Assembly (NCBI RefSeq): GCF_002532045.1 | Contig: NZ_NWTG01000015.1 | Span: 62,001-126,000 of the forward strand | Length of the DNA: 64,000 bases | Source: Bradyrhizobium sp. C9 | GTDB taxonomy: Bacteria; Pseudomonadota; Alphaproteobacteria; Rhizobiales; Xanthobacteraceae | Direction: 5' to 3' | In this document: one piece after another, positions 7,740 through 16,899 of the stretch | Position numbering within the stretch: position 1 is the first letter of the stretch | Layout of the letters: each line of letters opens with the position of its first letter | The notes under the pieces: generated by a model | Seen by the model: only the letters and a program-made list of their open reading frames with translations | The model's database searches: none | What the model was told of the DNA's origin: nothing | Translations under genes and position numbers: made by a program

Positions 7740-8615
7740 CTACCTTGCCGCCATCTGATCCCGATACCAATCTCCAATCTGGCTCGCTGTCATGAGCGCT
7801 ACGCCATCATGGCCGATAACGTAATCGAGCAGGGCCTCCAGGTACTTGATTCGGTGCGGCACCCCCGTGATGTAGGGATGCACCGAGATGGCCATGATCC
7901 GCGCGTTCTCGGCGCCTTCGAGATAGAGCCGATCGAACTGGTCGGTGCAGCGCGACAGGAATTGGTCCGACGGCAAGTGCTGTAGCGCGTGAATGACAAT
8001 GTCGTTTGTCTCGACGGAATAGGGAATCGTGGTCACAGTTCCGTGCGGCGTGGTAATATCCTGCGGAAGATCGTCGATCACCCAGTCGGCCACGTATTCA
8101 ATCCCGTTGAGGCGCAGGAGATCGAGTGTTTCTTCGGTCTCCGTCAAGCCGGGGCTTTCCCATGATCGCGGTGCCTTGCCGGTAAATCCAGCAATGGTGT
8201 CGACCGCACGCCTGATCGCGTCCGCCTGGTTCTCGACCTTGTGCATTGGGCCCTGCACGAACCCATGTCCCATGAATTCGAAGCCCGCTTCGCGCGCCGC
8301 CGACGCCACGCGCGGATAGCGGTTGCAGACGTTTGCATTCGTGGCCAGCGTCACCGGTATCTTTCGGTCGGTAAGGGCCTTGAATTGCCGCCAGAAGCCG
8401 GCGCGCATGCCGTATTCGTGCCACGACCAGTTCGGCACGTCAGGCAACAGTGGCTGGCCCATCGGCGGACTCAGCACGGTGCGTGGCATCGCATTTTCAA
8501 TACGCCATTCCTCGACGTTGAGGATCACCCAAACAGCAAGTTTCTTGCCATCAGGCAATGTCAGTTTCGGTCGGTCGATCTGAGCCTGGTACGGAATGCG
8601 ATCAGTGAAAGCCAC
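7740..8615 (-). CDS. polysaccharide-deacetylase-family hydrolase, PuuE-like
   Basis: The protein has the NodB-fold signature of the PuuE allantoinase/cyclic-amide hydrolase branch rather than of sugar deacetylases. It shows an early LNVEEW strand, 'SWHEYGMRAGFWR', 'FEFMGHGFVQGPMHK' with the conserved His, 'GFTGKAPRSWESPGLTETEE', and a VADWVIDDLPQ segment that resembles the DDLPY of PuuE. Such enzymes open cyclic amides or hydrolyse C-N bonds. GTG at 8615 has GAGGGGAG upstream and is preferred; an in-frame ATG at 8657 (305 aa) overlaps the LLM gene and has a poor site. It lies 16 bp after the LLM monooxygenase gene on the same strand, forming a two-gene unit convergent with the TetR operon. 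Confidence 0.8.
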   Translation of the reverse strand: MAFTDRIPYQAQIDRPKLTLPDGKKLAVWVILNVEEWRIENAMPRTVLSPPMGQPLLPDVPNWSWHEYGMRAGFWRQFKALTDRKIPVTLATNANVCNRYPRVASAAREAGFEFMGHGFVQGPMHKVENQADAIRRAVDTIAGFTGKAPRSWESPGLTETEETLDLLRLNGIEYVADWVIDDLPQDITTPHGTVTTIPYSVETNDIVIHALQHLPSDQFLSRCTDQFDRLYLEGAENARIMAISVHPYITGVPHRIKYLEALLDYVIGHDGVALMTASQIGDWYRDQMAAR

Positions 8616-8631
8616 GTCGAAACTCCCCTCG

Positions 8632-9726
8632 TCACGCGGATGACCCGGCGGCGGCATTGATCCGCGGCAAGACCTTCTCAGCCATCAGGATCATCGATCG
8701 TCGGCCGAGCTCGCGATCCTTCCAGTCCTTGCCGGCATAGAGCAAGGTGCCGAAGGTGCCGATCTCTTCCTGGAATGCCAGTAGTTGATCGGCTACACTT
8801 TCGGGCGTGCCGTGGATGATCAGTTTGTCACAGATCGACTCGAGGGTGACCTCCGAATCTGGTTGATCCCGCCTTGTCTTGAACAGCTCGAGCCGGCCGC
8901 TGCGCTTCAGCTTCGTGAACAGCTGATGATAATAGTACACGTAGGGGCTATCGGGCGACGTGGCATAGGCCTTCGCCGTCGCAGCGTCCTTTGCCACGAA
9001 TACGCTCTTGGCGACGCGCCAATTGGCGGGGTCCGCTGCCCGGTTCACACGCGCGCAACCCTCGACATATTTGGGCCAGTGGCTCTTCACCCAGGCAGGC
9101 ATCAGGAAGTTCGCCGAGATCGGATCCCAGCCGCGCGCGGCGGCTTCCGTGACGCCTTTTGAGAATGGCGCGACCGCGGTCACTACGATCGGCGGGTGGG
9201 GAGTTTGCAATGGGCGGGCTATCAATCCCTGGCCGATGTCCTCAATCAGGGTTCGCTCGACCGAGACATTCCAATATTGGCCCCGCAAATCATAGGGCGG
9301 CTTGCCAGCCCAAATCTCCAGAACCTGATTGATCGCCTCGAGGAACATGGCATTGCGGTCGGCATCGAGATTGCCGAAAACCTCCGCATCAGAGAGCAAT
9401 CCTCCGGGGCTTATTCCAAGGATGAAGCGGCCATCAAGCATGTGATCGAGCATGGCGACGGTAGCGGCGACCGATGCCGGATGAGTGTTCGGCATGTTGA
9501 TGGTACCGGTTCCAAGCTTGATCTGCTTGGTTGCGGCCGCGAGCCAGGCAATGAAGGCGATGCTCGAGGTGATGTTCTCGGCTTTGTCGGTGACATGCTC
9601 GCCGACATAGGCCTCGGTGAACCCGAGCTCATCCGCGAGCAGAAAGGCCTCGCGATCCTCTCGGAGCGATTGCCGCCAATCCTTCTCGAGAGGATGGATC
9701 GGCATCGTAAAGAAACCGAGCTTCAT
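8632..9726 (-). CDS. LLM-class flavin-dependent monooxygenase
   Basis: This 364-residue bacterial-luciferase-like protein starts MKLGFFTMPIHP. It contains 'GFTEAYVGEHV', 'IKLGTGTINMPNTHPASVA', 'LDHMLDGRFILGISPGGLLS' and 'ERTLIEDIGQGLIARPLQTP', all usual in the limonene-monooxygenase-like and long-chain subgroup. Family members use FMNH2 from a separate reductase; some, such as RutA, cleave rings of N-heterocycles. The start was moved to the internal ATG where the family begins; 27 extra in-frame codons upstream are not family-like. Together with the PuuE-like hydrolase it suggests oxygenation followed by C-N hydrolysis. Confidence 0.85.
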   Translation of the reverse strand: MKLGFFTMPIHPLEKDWRQSLREDREAFLLADELGFTEAYVGEHVTDKAENITSSIAFIAWLAAATKQIKLGTGTINMPNTHPASVAATVAMLDHMLDGRFILGISPGGLLSDAEVFGNLDADRNAMFLEAINQVLEIWAGKPPYDLRGQYWNVSVERTLIEDIGQGLIARPLQTPHPPIVVTAVAPFSKGVTEAAARGWDPISANFLMPAWVKSHWPKYVEGCARVNRAADPANWRVAKSVFVAKDAATAKAYATSPDSPYVYYYHQLFTKLKRSGRLELFKTRRDQPDSEVTLESICDKLIIHGTPESVADQLLAFQEEIGTFGTLLYAGKDWKDRELGRRSMILMAEKVLPRINAAAGSSA

Positions 9727-9810
9727 GATCCGCCGCCCCGCGCGTTGAACTTTAGTTGGCCAGGAACCTGCGACCTTCCCACGGCGAAGACAAGGCCCGC
9801 CCCACAAATA

Positions 9811-9857
9811 ATCACTCGATAAACAAGCTTGACCTTTGAATAGGGCGGCCCTCTAAT
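9811..9857 (+). promoter_or_regulatory. predicted promoter and motif before the Mo-hydroxylase operon
   Basis: TTGACC (9829-9834), 17 bp, TCTAAT (9852-9857) precede the ATG at 9895. Directly upstream at 9811-9824 is ATCACTCGATAAAC, which matches 13 of 14 bases of the motif over the -10 of the monooxygenase operon (5194-5207). The region is divergent, so the LLM gene may be controlled from the same site. Confidence 0.45.
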
Positions 9858-9894
9858 CTGGCAAATCAAAATTGGGCCGGGAGGCCACGCCCAC

Positions 9895-10776
9895 ATGAAA
9901 GCTGCGGCTTTCGCCTACGCCCGCGCGACCAGCGTCATGAATGCGCTGGAGTTGCTTGCTGCGCATGGCGACAGGGCGAAGGTTCTGTCGGGCGGCCAGA
10001 GCCTGATGCCGGCGATGAACTTGCGGCTCCTATCTCCCGACATTTTGGTGGATGTCGGCGGCCTTGCCGAGTTGCGTGGCATCGCGGTGAGAGGAAACCT
10101 GCTGGTCGTTGGCGCGCTGACCAGGCATGTCGACCTGCTCAGATCACCCGAAGTTGCACTGCACGCGTCGCTGTTGCGTGATGCCGTTGCCCACGTTGCT
10201 CATCCCGCAATCCGCAATCGCGGGACGATCGGCGGTAGCCTCGCTCACGCCGATCCTGCATCCGAGCTGCCGGCCTGTGTCGTGGCACTCGGTGCCACGA
10301 TCGTTGTTCGTGGCCCGGCTGGTGAGCGCCGGATTGCTGCAACGGAGTTTTTCAAGGGAATCTACGAGACGGCGCTGTCGCCGGACGAGTTACTGGTCGC
10401 GGTCGAGGTGCCGGTCGCAGGCCGTGGAGCGACGTTCTTCTTTCAAGAGTATGCGCGGCGGCATGGTGACTATGCCGTCGTCGGTCTTGCCGCCAGCGCC
10501 GTTGTTGCCGCTGGTAGGTTCTCCGATCTTCGGCTCGGCTTCTTTGCCGTTGGCGACCGACCGCTGCTCGCAGCGGCCGCCGGGAAGCTGATCAACGCAT
10601 CCGTGACATCTGCTTTGCTCGCGGAGGCGGCGACTGCGCTGGCTGATGAACTCGATCCGCAGGAAGATCAGCAAGCGAGCCCGGCCATGCGCCGACACCT
10701 CGCCACCGTCTTGCTCCGGCGCTGTGTGGCCGCGTTATTGGCGCGGTCCGAACTGGAAGCAGGAGTGACCAGGTGA
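9895..10776 (+). CDS. molybdenum hydroxylase, FAD-binding medium subunit (CoxM type)
   Basis: This 293-residue FAD-binding domain protein comes from the xanthine dehydrogenase/CO dehydrogenase family. The FAD-binding motifs are AKVLSGGQSLMPAMNLRL (about residues 30-47) and AHPAIRNRGTIGGSLAHADP (about 101-120). It passes electrons from the 2Fe-2S subunit to FAD. It is the first gene of an operon. Its stop overlaps the GTG start of the small subunit (GTGA at 10773). Confidence 0.92.
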   Translation: MKAAAFAYARATSVMNALELLAAHGDRAKVLSGGQSLMPAMNLRLLSPDILVDVGGLAELRGIAVRGNLLVVGALTRHVDLLRSPEVALHASLLRDAVAHVAHPAIRNRGTIGGSLAHADPASELPACVVALGATIVVRGPAGERRIAATEFFKGIYETALSPDELLVAVEVPVAGRGATFFFQEYARRHGDYAVVGLAASAVVAAGRFSDLRLGFFAVGDRPLLAAAAGKLINASVTSALLAEAATALADELDPQEDQQASPAMRRHLATVLLRRCVAALLARSELEAGVTR

Positions 10777-11258
10777 GCGTTCCGGTGCCCGTTTCACTTC
10801 TTGTCAACGGCGAGCGCATCGATGCCTTCGTCCTGCCGCGGCTCAACCTCGCCGATTTCCTCCGCGAAAATCTCAAGCTGACCGGAACCCATGTCGGTTG
10901 CGAGCACGGCGTTTGCGGTGCCTGTACGGTGCGGGTCGATGGCGAGATCGTTCGTTCCTGCCTGATGCTGGCGGTCCAGGCTGAGGGGGCGTCGGTCGAG
11001 ACAGTCGAGGGCCTGTCCGACAGTGGTGAAATCGCCGACCTTCAGGCAGCATTTCGCGAACGTAACGCATTGCAGTGCGGTTATTGCACGCCTGGGATGC
11101 TGATGACGGCGCAAGACTTGCTGAAGCATTTGCCTGCGCCGGATCGCCAGGCGATCCGCGAGCACCTTTCCGGCAATTATTGCCGCTGCACCGGCTACCA
11201 AGCCATCGTCGACGCCGTTGAGGCAACGGCCAGGATGCGCGCGGAGCGGCGGGCATGA
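10773..11258 (+). CDS. molybdenum hydroxylase, 2Fe-2S small subunit (CoxS type)
   Basis: This 161-residue protein with GTG start has both iron-sulfur clusters visible. The plant-ferredoxin-type cluster is bound by Cys 43, 48, 51 and 63; the second cluster by Cys 102, 105, 137 and 139 (QCGYCTPGMLM and YCRCTGYQ). It wires the Mo cofactor to the FAD subunit. It overlaps its neighbours by 4 bp at both ends, indicating a tightly coupled heterotrimer operon in the order M-S-L. Confidence 0.95.
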   Translation: MSVPVPVSLLVNGERIDAFVLPRLNLADFLRENLKLTGTHVGCEHGVCGACTVRVDGEIVRSCLMLAVQAEGASVETVEGLSDSGEIADLQAAFRERNALQCGYCTPGMLMTAQDLLKHLPAPDRQAIREHLSGNYCRCTGYQAIVDAVEATARMRAERRA

Positions 11259-13645
11259 CAGTCACCCGTGCTCCAGCAGAGACGCTGTCAGTGCTCGATC
11301 GTCCGAATTCCTATATCGGCAAGACGGTGCCGCGGCCGAATCTCGACCGGCTGCTGCAAGGGCGCGGACAATATGTCAGCGACCTGGAATTGCCGCGGAT
11401 GGCGCATGTGGTCTTTTTACGGTCGCCCTATGCCCACGCCAGAATTGTTGCGATCGATGCCGACGCGGCCCGGCGTATGTCCGGGGTCATTGCCGTCGTC
11501 ACGGGTCGAGAGCTTGAGGCCGTCATCACGCCGTGGGTAGGTGTCCTATCGCACCTGAAGGGATTGAAGTCGGCGCCGCAGCACGCAATCGCGGTCGACC
11601 GCGCGTGTTGGCAGGGTGAGGCCGTTGCGGCAATTGTCGCAACCAGCCGTGCGGCAGCTGAAGATGCCATGGAGCATGTCGTCGTCGACTATGAGGAGCT
11701 CGCGGCGGTCACGGACATGCGCACCGCACTCGATCCGGCAACACCGGTCATTCACGCCTCGCTCGGTGACAATCTCGCCTTTGAGCGGACGCTTGATGCC
11801 GGCGATGTCGACCAGGCATTGTCGGATTCCGAGGTCGTCGAAGCGGAATTCGTGTTCGGGCGCCATACCGGCGTGACGCTTGAACCGCGGGCAGTGGTTG
11901 CCGACTGGAATGCAGCCGAGGCACGGCTCACGATCTATCAAGGTACGCAGGCACCTCACATGGTGCAGAACATCGCGGCTCTACATCTCAGGCTAAAGGA
12001 AGCGCAGGTCCGGGTGGTCTGCAAGGATGTCGGCGGATCGTTCGGCATCAAGGTCCACATCTACGCCGACGAAATGGCGACCTATGCGCTGTCCAAGCTG
12101 CTGCGGCGGCCGATCAAGTTCGTGGCCGACCGCGTCGAGAGCTTCAACACAGACATTCACGCCCGCGATCATCGATGCAGGGGCCGGATCGGCGTCCGGT
12201 CGGACGGCACCATCACGGCCTTCGAAATCGACGATCTGACGGGGATCGGTCCTTATTCGATGTATCCGCGCACCAGCGCCATCGAGGCCAATCAGGTGGT
12301 CAATCTGGTTGGCGGGCCGTATGTCACGGCGAACTATCGGGCGCGAGCGCGGGTCGTCTTCCAGAACAAGAACGTGATGTGCCAGTACCGGGCGGTCGGA
12401 CACCCGATTGCCTGTTCGATCACCGAGGGGTTGGTTGACCTTGCTGCATCGAAGATCGGCATGGACCCCGTCGAGATCCGCCGGCGCAACTTGATCTCCG
12501 ACGACGCCTATCCCTGTGCATCACCCTCCGGCATGAAATTCGAGCAACTTTCGCATCATGCCTCATTGGCCAAGCTGCTGCAGATGATGGACTACGGCGC
12601 TTTGCGTGCCGAGCAAGCGGCATTGCGCACCAGAAATATTCACCGCGGCATCGGATTCGCCAGCTTCATCGAGGTCACCAACCCCAGTGCAACCTTCTAC
12701 GGCGTCGGCGGGGCGAAAATCTCGTCGCAGGACGGCGTTGCGGTTCGCCTCGACGCGCAAGGTTCGGTGATCTGCCAGACCAGCATCACGGAGCAAGGGC
12801 AGGGGTCGGAATCGCTAACCGCCCAGATCGTGGGCAGCGTGCTCGGCGTCTCGATGGAACGGGTCCGCGTGATCCTGGGCGACACCGACAATACGCCCTA
12901 TGGCGGCGGCACCTGGGCCTCGCGTGGCGCCGGCATCGGCGGCGAAGCCGCGTTGCAGGCCGCCAAGGCTCTGCGCCAGAATATTCTGGATGTCGCAGCG
13001 GCCATCCTGCAATCGAGGCCGGCTGGGCTCGATATCGTCAACAACCGCATCGTCAATGCCGACGACGGTGCGCCGCGCATAGAGCTGAACGAACTGGCGC
13101 GGATCGTCTACTTTCGGCCCGACACTCTCCCGCCGGGCATCCAGCCTGAATTGATGGCGACCCGGCATTTCGTACCGCGCCAGTATCCCTTTGCGTTCAC
13201 CAACGGGGTTCAAGCTTCATGGCTCGAGGTCGATACCGAGACCGGGTTCGTGACGCTGCTGAAGCATTGGGTGGTCGAGGACTGCGGCACCATCATCAAC
13301 CCGCAGCTGGTCGACGAGCAGATCCGGGGCGGCGTCGTGCAGGGCCTCGGCGCGGCGCTGTTCGAGAAATGCATCTATGACGAACGCGGCCAGCTGACCA
13401 ACGCCAACATGGCGGACTACCTGGTCCCGATGTCCGGCGAGATGCCCGATATCGAGATCGGCCATGTGGTGTCTCCGACGCAGGAAACGGAGCTCGGAGC
13501 CAAAGGGGCGGGTGAGGCAGGCACGGCCGGCGCGGCAGCTGCGGTTGCCAATGCGGTCAATGACGCGCTGCGGCCGTTCGGCGCAACAATTACCGAGATT
13601 CCGCTCACGCCACAGGTTATCCTGACCGCCTTGGGACGGATCTGA
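11255..13645 (+). CDS. molybdenum hydroxylase, molybdopterin-binding large subunit
   Basis: The 796-residue protein carries the Ald_Xan_dh N-terminal domain and Mo-pterin-binding domains. It shows the conserved 'CKDVGGSFGIKVHIYADE' loop and a QYRAVGHP stretch where xanthine-dehydrogenase-like enzymes have YRGAGRP. The catalytic glutamate is E754 in GAKGAGEAGTAGA. The CO dehydrogenase signature AYRCSFR is absent, so this is not a form I CO dehydrogenase. Enzymes of this build hydroxylate carbon next to nitrogen in heteroaromatic rings or oxidise aldehydes. Substrate unknown; the neighbouring monooxygenases and PuuE-like hydrolase favour an N-heterocycle. Confidence 0.92.
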   Translation: MTVTRAPAETLSVLDRPNSYIGKTVPRPNLDRLLQGRGQYVSDLELPRMAHVVFLRSPYAHARIVAIDADAARRMSGVIAVVTGRELEAVITPWVGVLSHLKGLKSAPQHAIAVDRACWQGEAVAAIVATSRAAAEDAMEHVVVDYEELAAVTDMRTALDPATPVIHASLGDNLAFERTLDAGDVDQALSDSEVVEAEFVFGRHTGVTLEPRAVVADWNAAEARLTIYQGTQAPHMVQNIAALHLRLKEAQVRVVCKDVGGSFGIKVHIYADEMATYALSKLLRRPIKFVADRVESFNTDIHARDHRCRGRIGVRSDGTITAFEIDDLTGIGPYSMYPRTSAIEANQVVNLVGGPYVTANYRARARVVFQNKNVMCQYRAVGHPIACSITEGLVDLAASKIGMDPVEIRRRNLISDDAYPCASPSGMKFEQLSHHASLAKLLQMMDYGALRAEQAALRTRNIHRGIGFASFIEVTNPSATFYGVGGAKISSQDGVAVRLDAQGSVICQTSITEQGQGSESLTAQIVGSVLGVSMERVRVILGDTDNTPYGGGTWASRGAGIGGEAALQAAKALRQNILDVAAAILQSRPAGLDIVNNRIVNADDGAPRIELNELARIVYFRPDTLPPGIQPELMATRHFVPRQYPFAFTNGVQASWLEVDTETGFVTLLKHWVVEDCGTIINPQLVDEQIRGGVVQGLGAALFEKCIYDERGQLTNANMADYLVPMSGEMPDIEIGHVVSPTQETELGAKGAGEAGTAGAAAAVANAVNDALRPFGATITEIPLTPQVILTALGRI

Positions 13646-13712
13646 GTGGAGACGTTTCGGGCAACGATAATACGCTAAGCAAAACACAGGCAGTTCTTGG
13701 GGAGGAATAGTC

Positions 13713-14966
13713 ATGGCGAACAAGGTCAACAAAGCTGGTTCGATATCGCGGCGTCGGCTGCTGACGACGGTAAGCGCCGGCGCCGCTCTCGCCGTCTCGC
13801 CTTTTCGCATCAATCTGCTCCAGGCCGAGGAAGCACCCATCAAGATCGGCTTCCCTGTCCCTCTGACCGGTCCGTATGGTGCCGAGGCCCAGGACCAGGT
13901 GCGGGCGGGGCAGCTGGCTGTTGCCCAATTCAACGATGCCGGCGGTCTCAACGGCCGGAAGGCCGAGCTCGTCGTGCGCGACGACAAGCTCAATCCCGGC
14001 GAGGCGGCGACGCGGACATTGGAACTGGTCGAGAAGGAGAAGGTGAATTTCGTCGTCGGCAGTCTGTCGGCCGCGGTTCAGCTTGCGATCAACAACGTCA
14101 CCAAAGAGCGTGGCGTCATCTTCAATTCGATCAGCCAATCCGACGCCATCAACGAGGCGGCCGACTTCAGCAAGTACACATTCCATGAAGCGCTGAACCC
14201 GCACATGACGTCAGGCGCGGTCGGCCGCTATGCCTTCGCCAAATTCGGCAAGAAGGTTGCGTTTCTCACGGCGGATTATGCCTATGGTCACGAGATGGTT
14301 CGTGGTTTCCTCGAGGTCGGCAAGGAGTTCAACGTCGAGAACCTCGGCGACATCCGCCATCCGCTGGGAACGACTGACTTCTCCACGTTGCTGCCGCGTC
14401 TTCAGGCGCTGAAGCCCGATATTCTGTGCATCAGCAATTTCGGCCGCGACCAGCAGATCGCGCTGAAGCAGGCGACCGACTTTGGCATCAAGAAATCGAT
14501 CCAGATCATCGCACCGCTGCTCTCGCATGCCAGCCGCGTCGCGGCCGGCCCCCAGGCGTTCGAGGGCGTCGTCGGCGGCTGCTCGTTCTACTGGGGTATC
14601 GAGGACAAGTTCGCCTCGACCAAGGCGTTCAACGATGCGTTCCGCAAGATGTACGACGGCAAGCTGCCCACCGACTACGGTGCGCTCGGCTATGGCGGTG
14701 TTCGGACCGTGCTGGAGGCAGTCAAGGCCGCCGGCAGCGTGGAGACCGACAAGGTCGTCGCTGCATTGGAAGCTCTGAAGTACGATTACTACAAGGGGCC
14801 GCAATATTATCGCAAGTGCGACCACCAGTCGGTGCAATCGGTGCTCGTGATCAAGTCGAAATCCAAGGACCTGAGGAACGAGTCCGACGTGTTCGAGGTC
14901 CTGTCGACCGAAGAACCCAACGAGAAGTACCTGCGCACCTGCGAGGCGCTCGGTCACAAGAGCTGA
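13713..14966 (+). CDS. ABC transporter substrate-binding protein, HAAT/LivK type, Tat signal
   Basis: This 417-residue type-I periplasmic binding protein shows 'IKIGFPVPLTGPYGAEA', 'QFNDAGGLNGRKAELVVRDD' and 'GSLSAAVQLAINNVTKERG', standard for the Liv/urea/aromatic-acid binding family. The N-terminus SRRRLLTTVSAGAALAVS is a twin-arginine signal, so it is probably exported folded. It lies 67 bp after the Mo-hydroxylase large subunit on the same strand, with GGGGAGGAATAGTC before the ATG. It is the specificity component of the importer encoded by the next four genes. Presumably it binds the compound oxidised by the neighbouring enzymes. Confidence 0.9.
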   Translation: MANKVNKAGSISRRRLLTTVSAGAALAVSPFRINLLQAEEAPIKIGFPVPLTGPYGAEAQDQVRAGQLAVAQFNDAGGLNGRKAELVVRDDKLNPGEAATRTLELVEKEKVNFVVGSLSAAVQLAINNVTKERGVIFNSISQSDAINEAADFSKYTFHEALNPHMTSGAVGRYAFAKFGKKVAFLTADYAYGHEMVRGFLEVGKEFNVENLGDIRHPLGTTDFSTLLPRLQALKPDILCISNFGRDQQIALKQATDFGIKKSIQIIAPLLSHASRVAAGPQAFEGVVGGCSFYWGIEDKFASTKAFNDAFRKMYDGKLPTDYGALGYGGVRTVLEAVKAAGSVETDKVVAALEALKYDYYKGPQYYRKCDHQSVQSVLVIKSKSKDLRNESDVFEVLSTEEPNEKYLRTCEALGHKS

Positions 14967-15020
14967 GCTCGTGCGACGGCGCGCGCCACGGGTCGGTGCG
15001 TGCCGTACTGAGGGGGACAA

Positions 15021-15905
15021 ATGGCGGGCCTGAGCTTTGACCTGATTGCGCTGCAATTGTTCGCCGGGCTGGCGCTCGGCGCCATCTACGTGCTGTTTGC
15101 GATCGGCCTCTCGCTAATCTTCGGGATGTTGACCGTCGTCAACTTCGCCCACGGCGCGTTTTACATGGTCGGCGCCTATGTCGGGCTCTATCTGATCTCG
15201 ATCGGGGGAAATTTCTGGATCTGCCTTGTGGCTGTGCCGATCGCAATCGGACTGTTCGGCCTTGCCGTCGAGCGCGTGCTGATCCGGCCGCTTTACGGCC
15301 GCGGCATCGACTATCCGCTGCTGCTGACTTTCGGGCTGAGCTACGTGATGGTCGAATGCGTGCGCATTGCCTTCGGCAAGACCGGCTATCCTTTCGATAC
15401 GCCCGAAATCTTGCAGGGCGCCGTCGATATCGGTGTCGGCTATTTCCCGCTCTACCGCCTGTTCGTGATTGGGGCGACAGCCGTCGTGCTGCTGGCGCTC
15501 TGGCTGTTTCTGGAGAAGACCAGCTTCGGGCTGATTATCCGGGCCGGCGCACGCGATCCGCAGATCGTCCGTGTTCTTGGGGTCGATGTTTCCAAGGTCT
15601 GGTTGATCGTGTTCGGGATAGGTACTGCGATCGCGGGCTTTGCCGGCCTGTTGGCCGCGCCGCTTCAAGGCGTCATTCCGGAGATGGGCGGCACGATCCT
15701 CGCCGAAGCCTTCGTTGTGACCGTCGTGGGTGGGATGGGGTCGATCGGCGGCGCCGTACTGGCAGGCCTGCTGGTTGGCGTGGTGGTCAGCATGACCTCG
15801 CTGTTCGCACCTGAGATGGCCAAGGTTTCGATTTTTGCCTTGATGGCGGTCGTTCTGATCGTTCGTCCCCAGGGCTTCTTCGGCCGCGCCGGATTGATGA
15901 GCTGA
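15021..15905 (+). CDS. branched-chain amino acid-type ABC permease (LivH-like)
   Basis: This 294-residue integral membrane protein of the LivH family begins 'QLFAGLALGAIYVLFAIGLSLIFGMLTVVNFAHGAFYMVGAY', the classic LivH opening. The cytoplasmic EAA-like loop is around 'GLIIRAGARDPQIVRVLGVD'. Eight or so hydrophobic helices are visible. TGAGGGGGACAA precedes the ATG. It pairs with the LivM-like permease 7 bp downstream. Confidence 0.92.
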   Translation: MAGLSFDLIALQLFAGLALGAIYVLFAIGLSLIFGMLTVVNFAHGAFYMVGAYVGLYLISIGGNFWICLVAVPIAIGLFGLAVERVLIRPLYGRGIDYPLLLTFGLSYVMVECVRIAFGKTGYPFDTPEILQGAVDIGVGYFPLYRLFVIGATAVVLLALWLFLEKTSFGLIIRAGARDPQIVRVLGVDVSKVWLIVFGIGTAIAGFAGLLAAPLQGVIPEMGGTILAEAFVVTVVGGMGSIGGAVLAGLLVGVVVSMTSLFAPEMAKVSIFALMAVVLIVRPQGFFGRAGLMS

Positions 15906-15912
15906 GCCCGGC

Positions 15913-16899
15913 ATGAGCGAAACCACTCAATCGATCAAACGGCCAGGTGCCGCGACTGGCAGCTGGTACGAGCTCGCGACGCGGCACCGCGCCAGCATTG
16001 TCGCGGCGGTCATCCTGGTTTTCCCGATGGTGATGCCGTTCACGGCTCTGGCGGTGAACATCCTGATCTACGGGCTGTATGCTCTCGGCTTCAACCTGGT
16101 GTTTGGGTATCTGGGTCTGTTGTCGTTCGGTCATGCGGCACTGTTCGGGACGGGCGCCTACCTCTGTGGCATTGCCATCGTGCACTTCGGCTGGCCGTGG
16201 TATGCGGCGATCGCCGCCGGGGTCGCCGGCGGATTGTTGATGGCGCTGTTGATCGGCGTGCTCGCGATCAGGACCCGAGGCATCTACTTCGCCATGGTCA
16301 CGATGGCGCTGTCGCAATGTGTCTACTACCTTTTCTACCAGGCGGTTGACCTCACCGGCGGTGAGAACGGCCTTCGCGGCATTAACGTCCGCACCATCGA
16401 TCTGTTCGGCCTGCGGATCGACTTCATCAATCCGATGACCCGTTACTACGTCATCGCGGCTTTTGTGATCGCCGCGTTCTTCGTGATGTCACGCATTCTG
16501 GCGTCGCCTTTTGGTGCCGTCATCGAAGCGGTGCGCGAGAACGAGGGGCGTGCCCGAGCGTCCGGTTACGACGTGACCCTGACGCGATTGCTGACCTTCG
16601 TCCTGTCAGGCGGTTTCTGCGGCCTCGCGGGTGCGTTGCAGGCCCTGCATTTGTCGATCGTTCCGATCGAAATCCTGCATTATGAAACCTCGGGCCTGGT
16701 CGTGATGATCGCTCTCCTCGGCGGAATGGGAACGTTCTTCGGGCCGATGATCGGCGCAGCTGTTTTCCTGGTCCTGGAGAACGTGGTCTCAGTGTGGACC
16801 GTTCACTGGCAACTGATCGTTGGCGCCATCTTCATCGCATGCGTGCTGTTCTTCCCGGCGGGCATCTGGGGTACGCTGATCGCGCGGGGTAGACGATGA
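15913..16899 (+). CDS. branched-chain amino acid-type ABC permease (LivM-like)
   Basis: This 328-residue membrane protein contains 'NILIYGLYALGFNLVFGYLGLLSFGHAALFGTGAYLCG', the LivM hallmark, and the coupling loop 'GAVIEAVRENEGRARASGYD'. It forms the transmembrane pore with the LivH-like protein. Its stop overlaps the next start (ATGA at 16896). Confidence 0.92.
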   Translation: MSETTQSIKRPGAATGSWYELATRHRASIVAAVILVFPMVMPFTALAVNILIYGLYALGFNLVFGYLGLLSFGHAALFGTGAYLCGIAIVHFGWPWYAAIAAGVAGGLLMALLIGVLAIRTRGIYFAMVTMALSQCVYYLFYQAVDLTGGENGLRGINVRTIDLFGLRIDFINPMTRYYVIAAFVIAAFFVMSRILASPFGAVIEAVRENEGRARASGYDVTLTRLLTFVLSGGFCGLAGALQALHLSIVPIEILHYETSGLVVMIALLGGMGTFFGPMIGAAVFLVLENVVSVWTVHWQLIVGAIFIACVLFFPAGIWGTLIARGRR

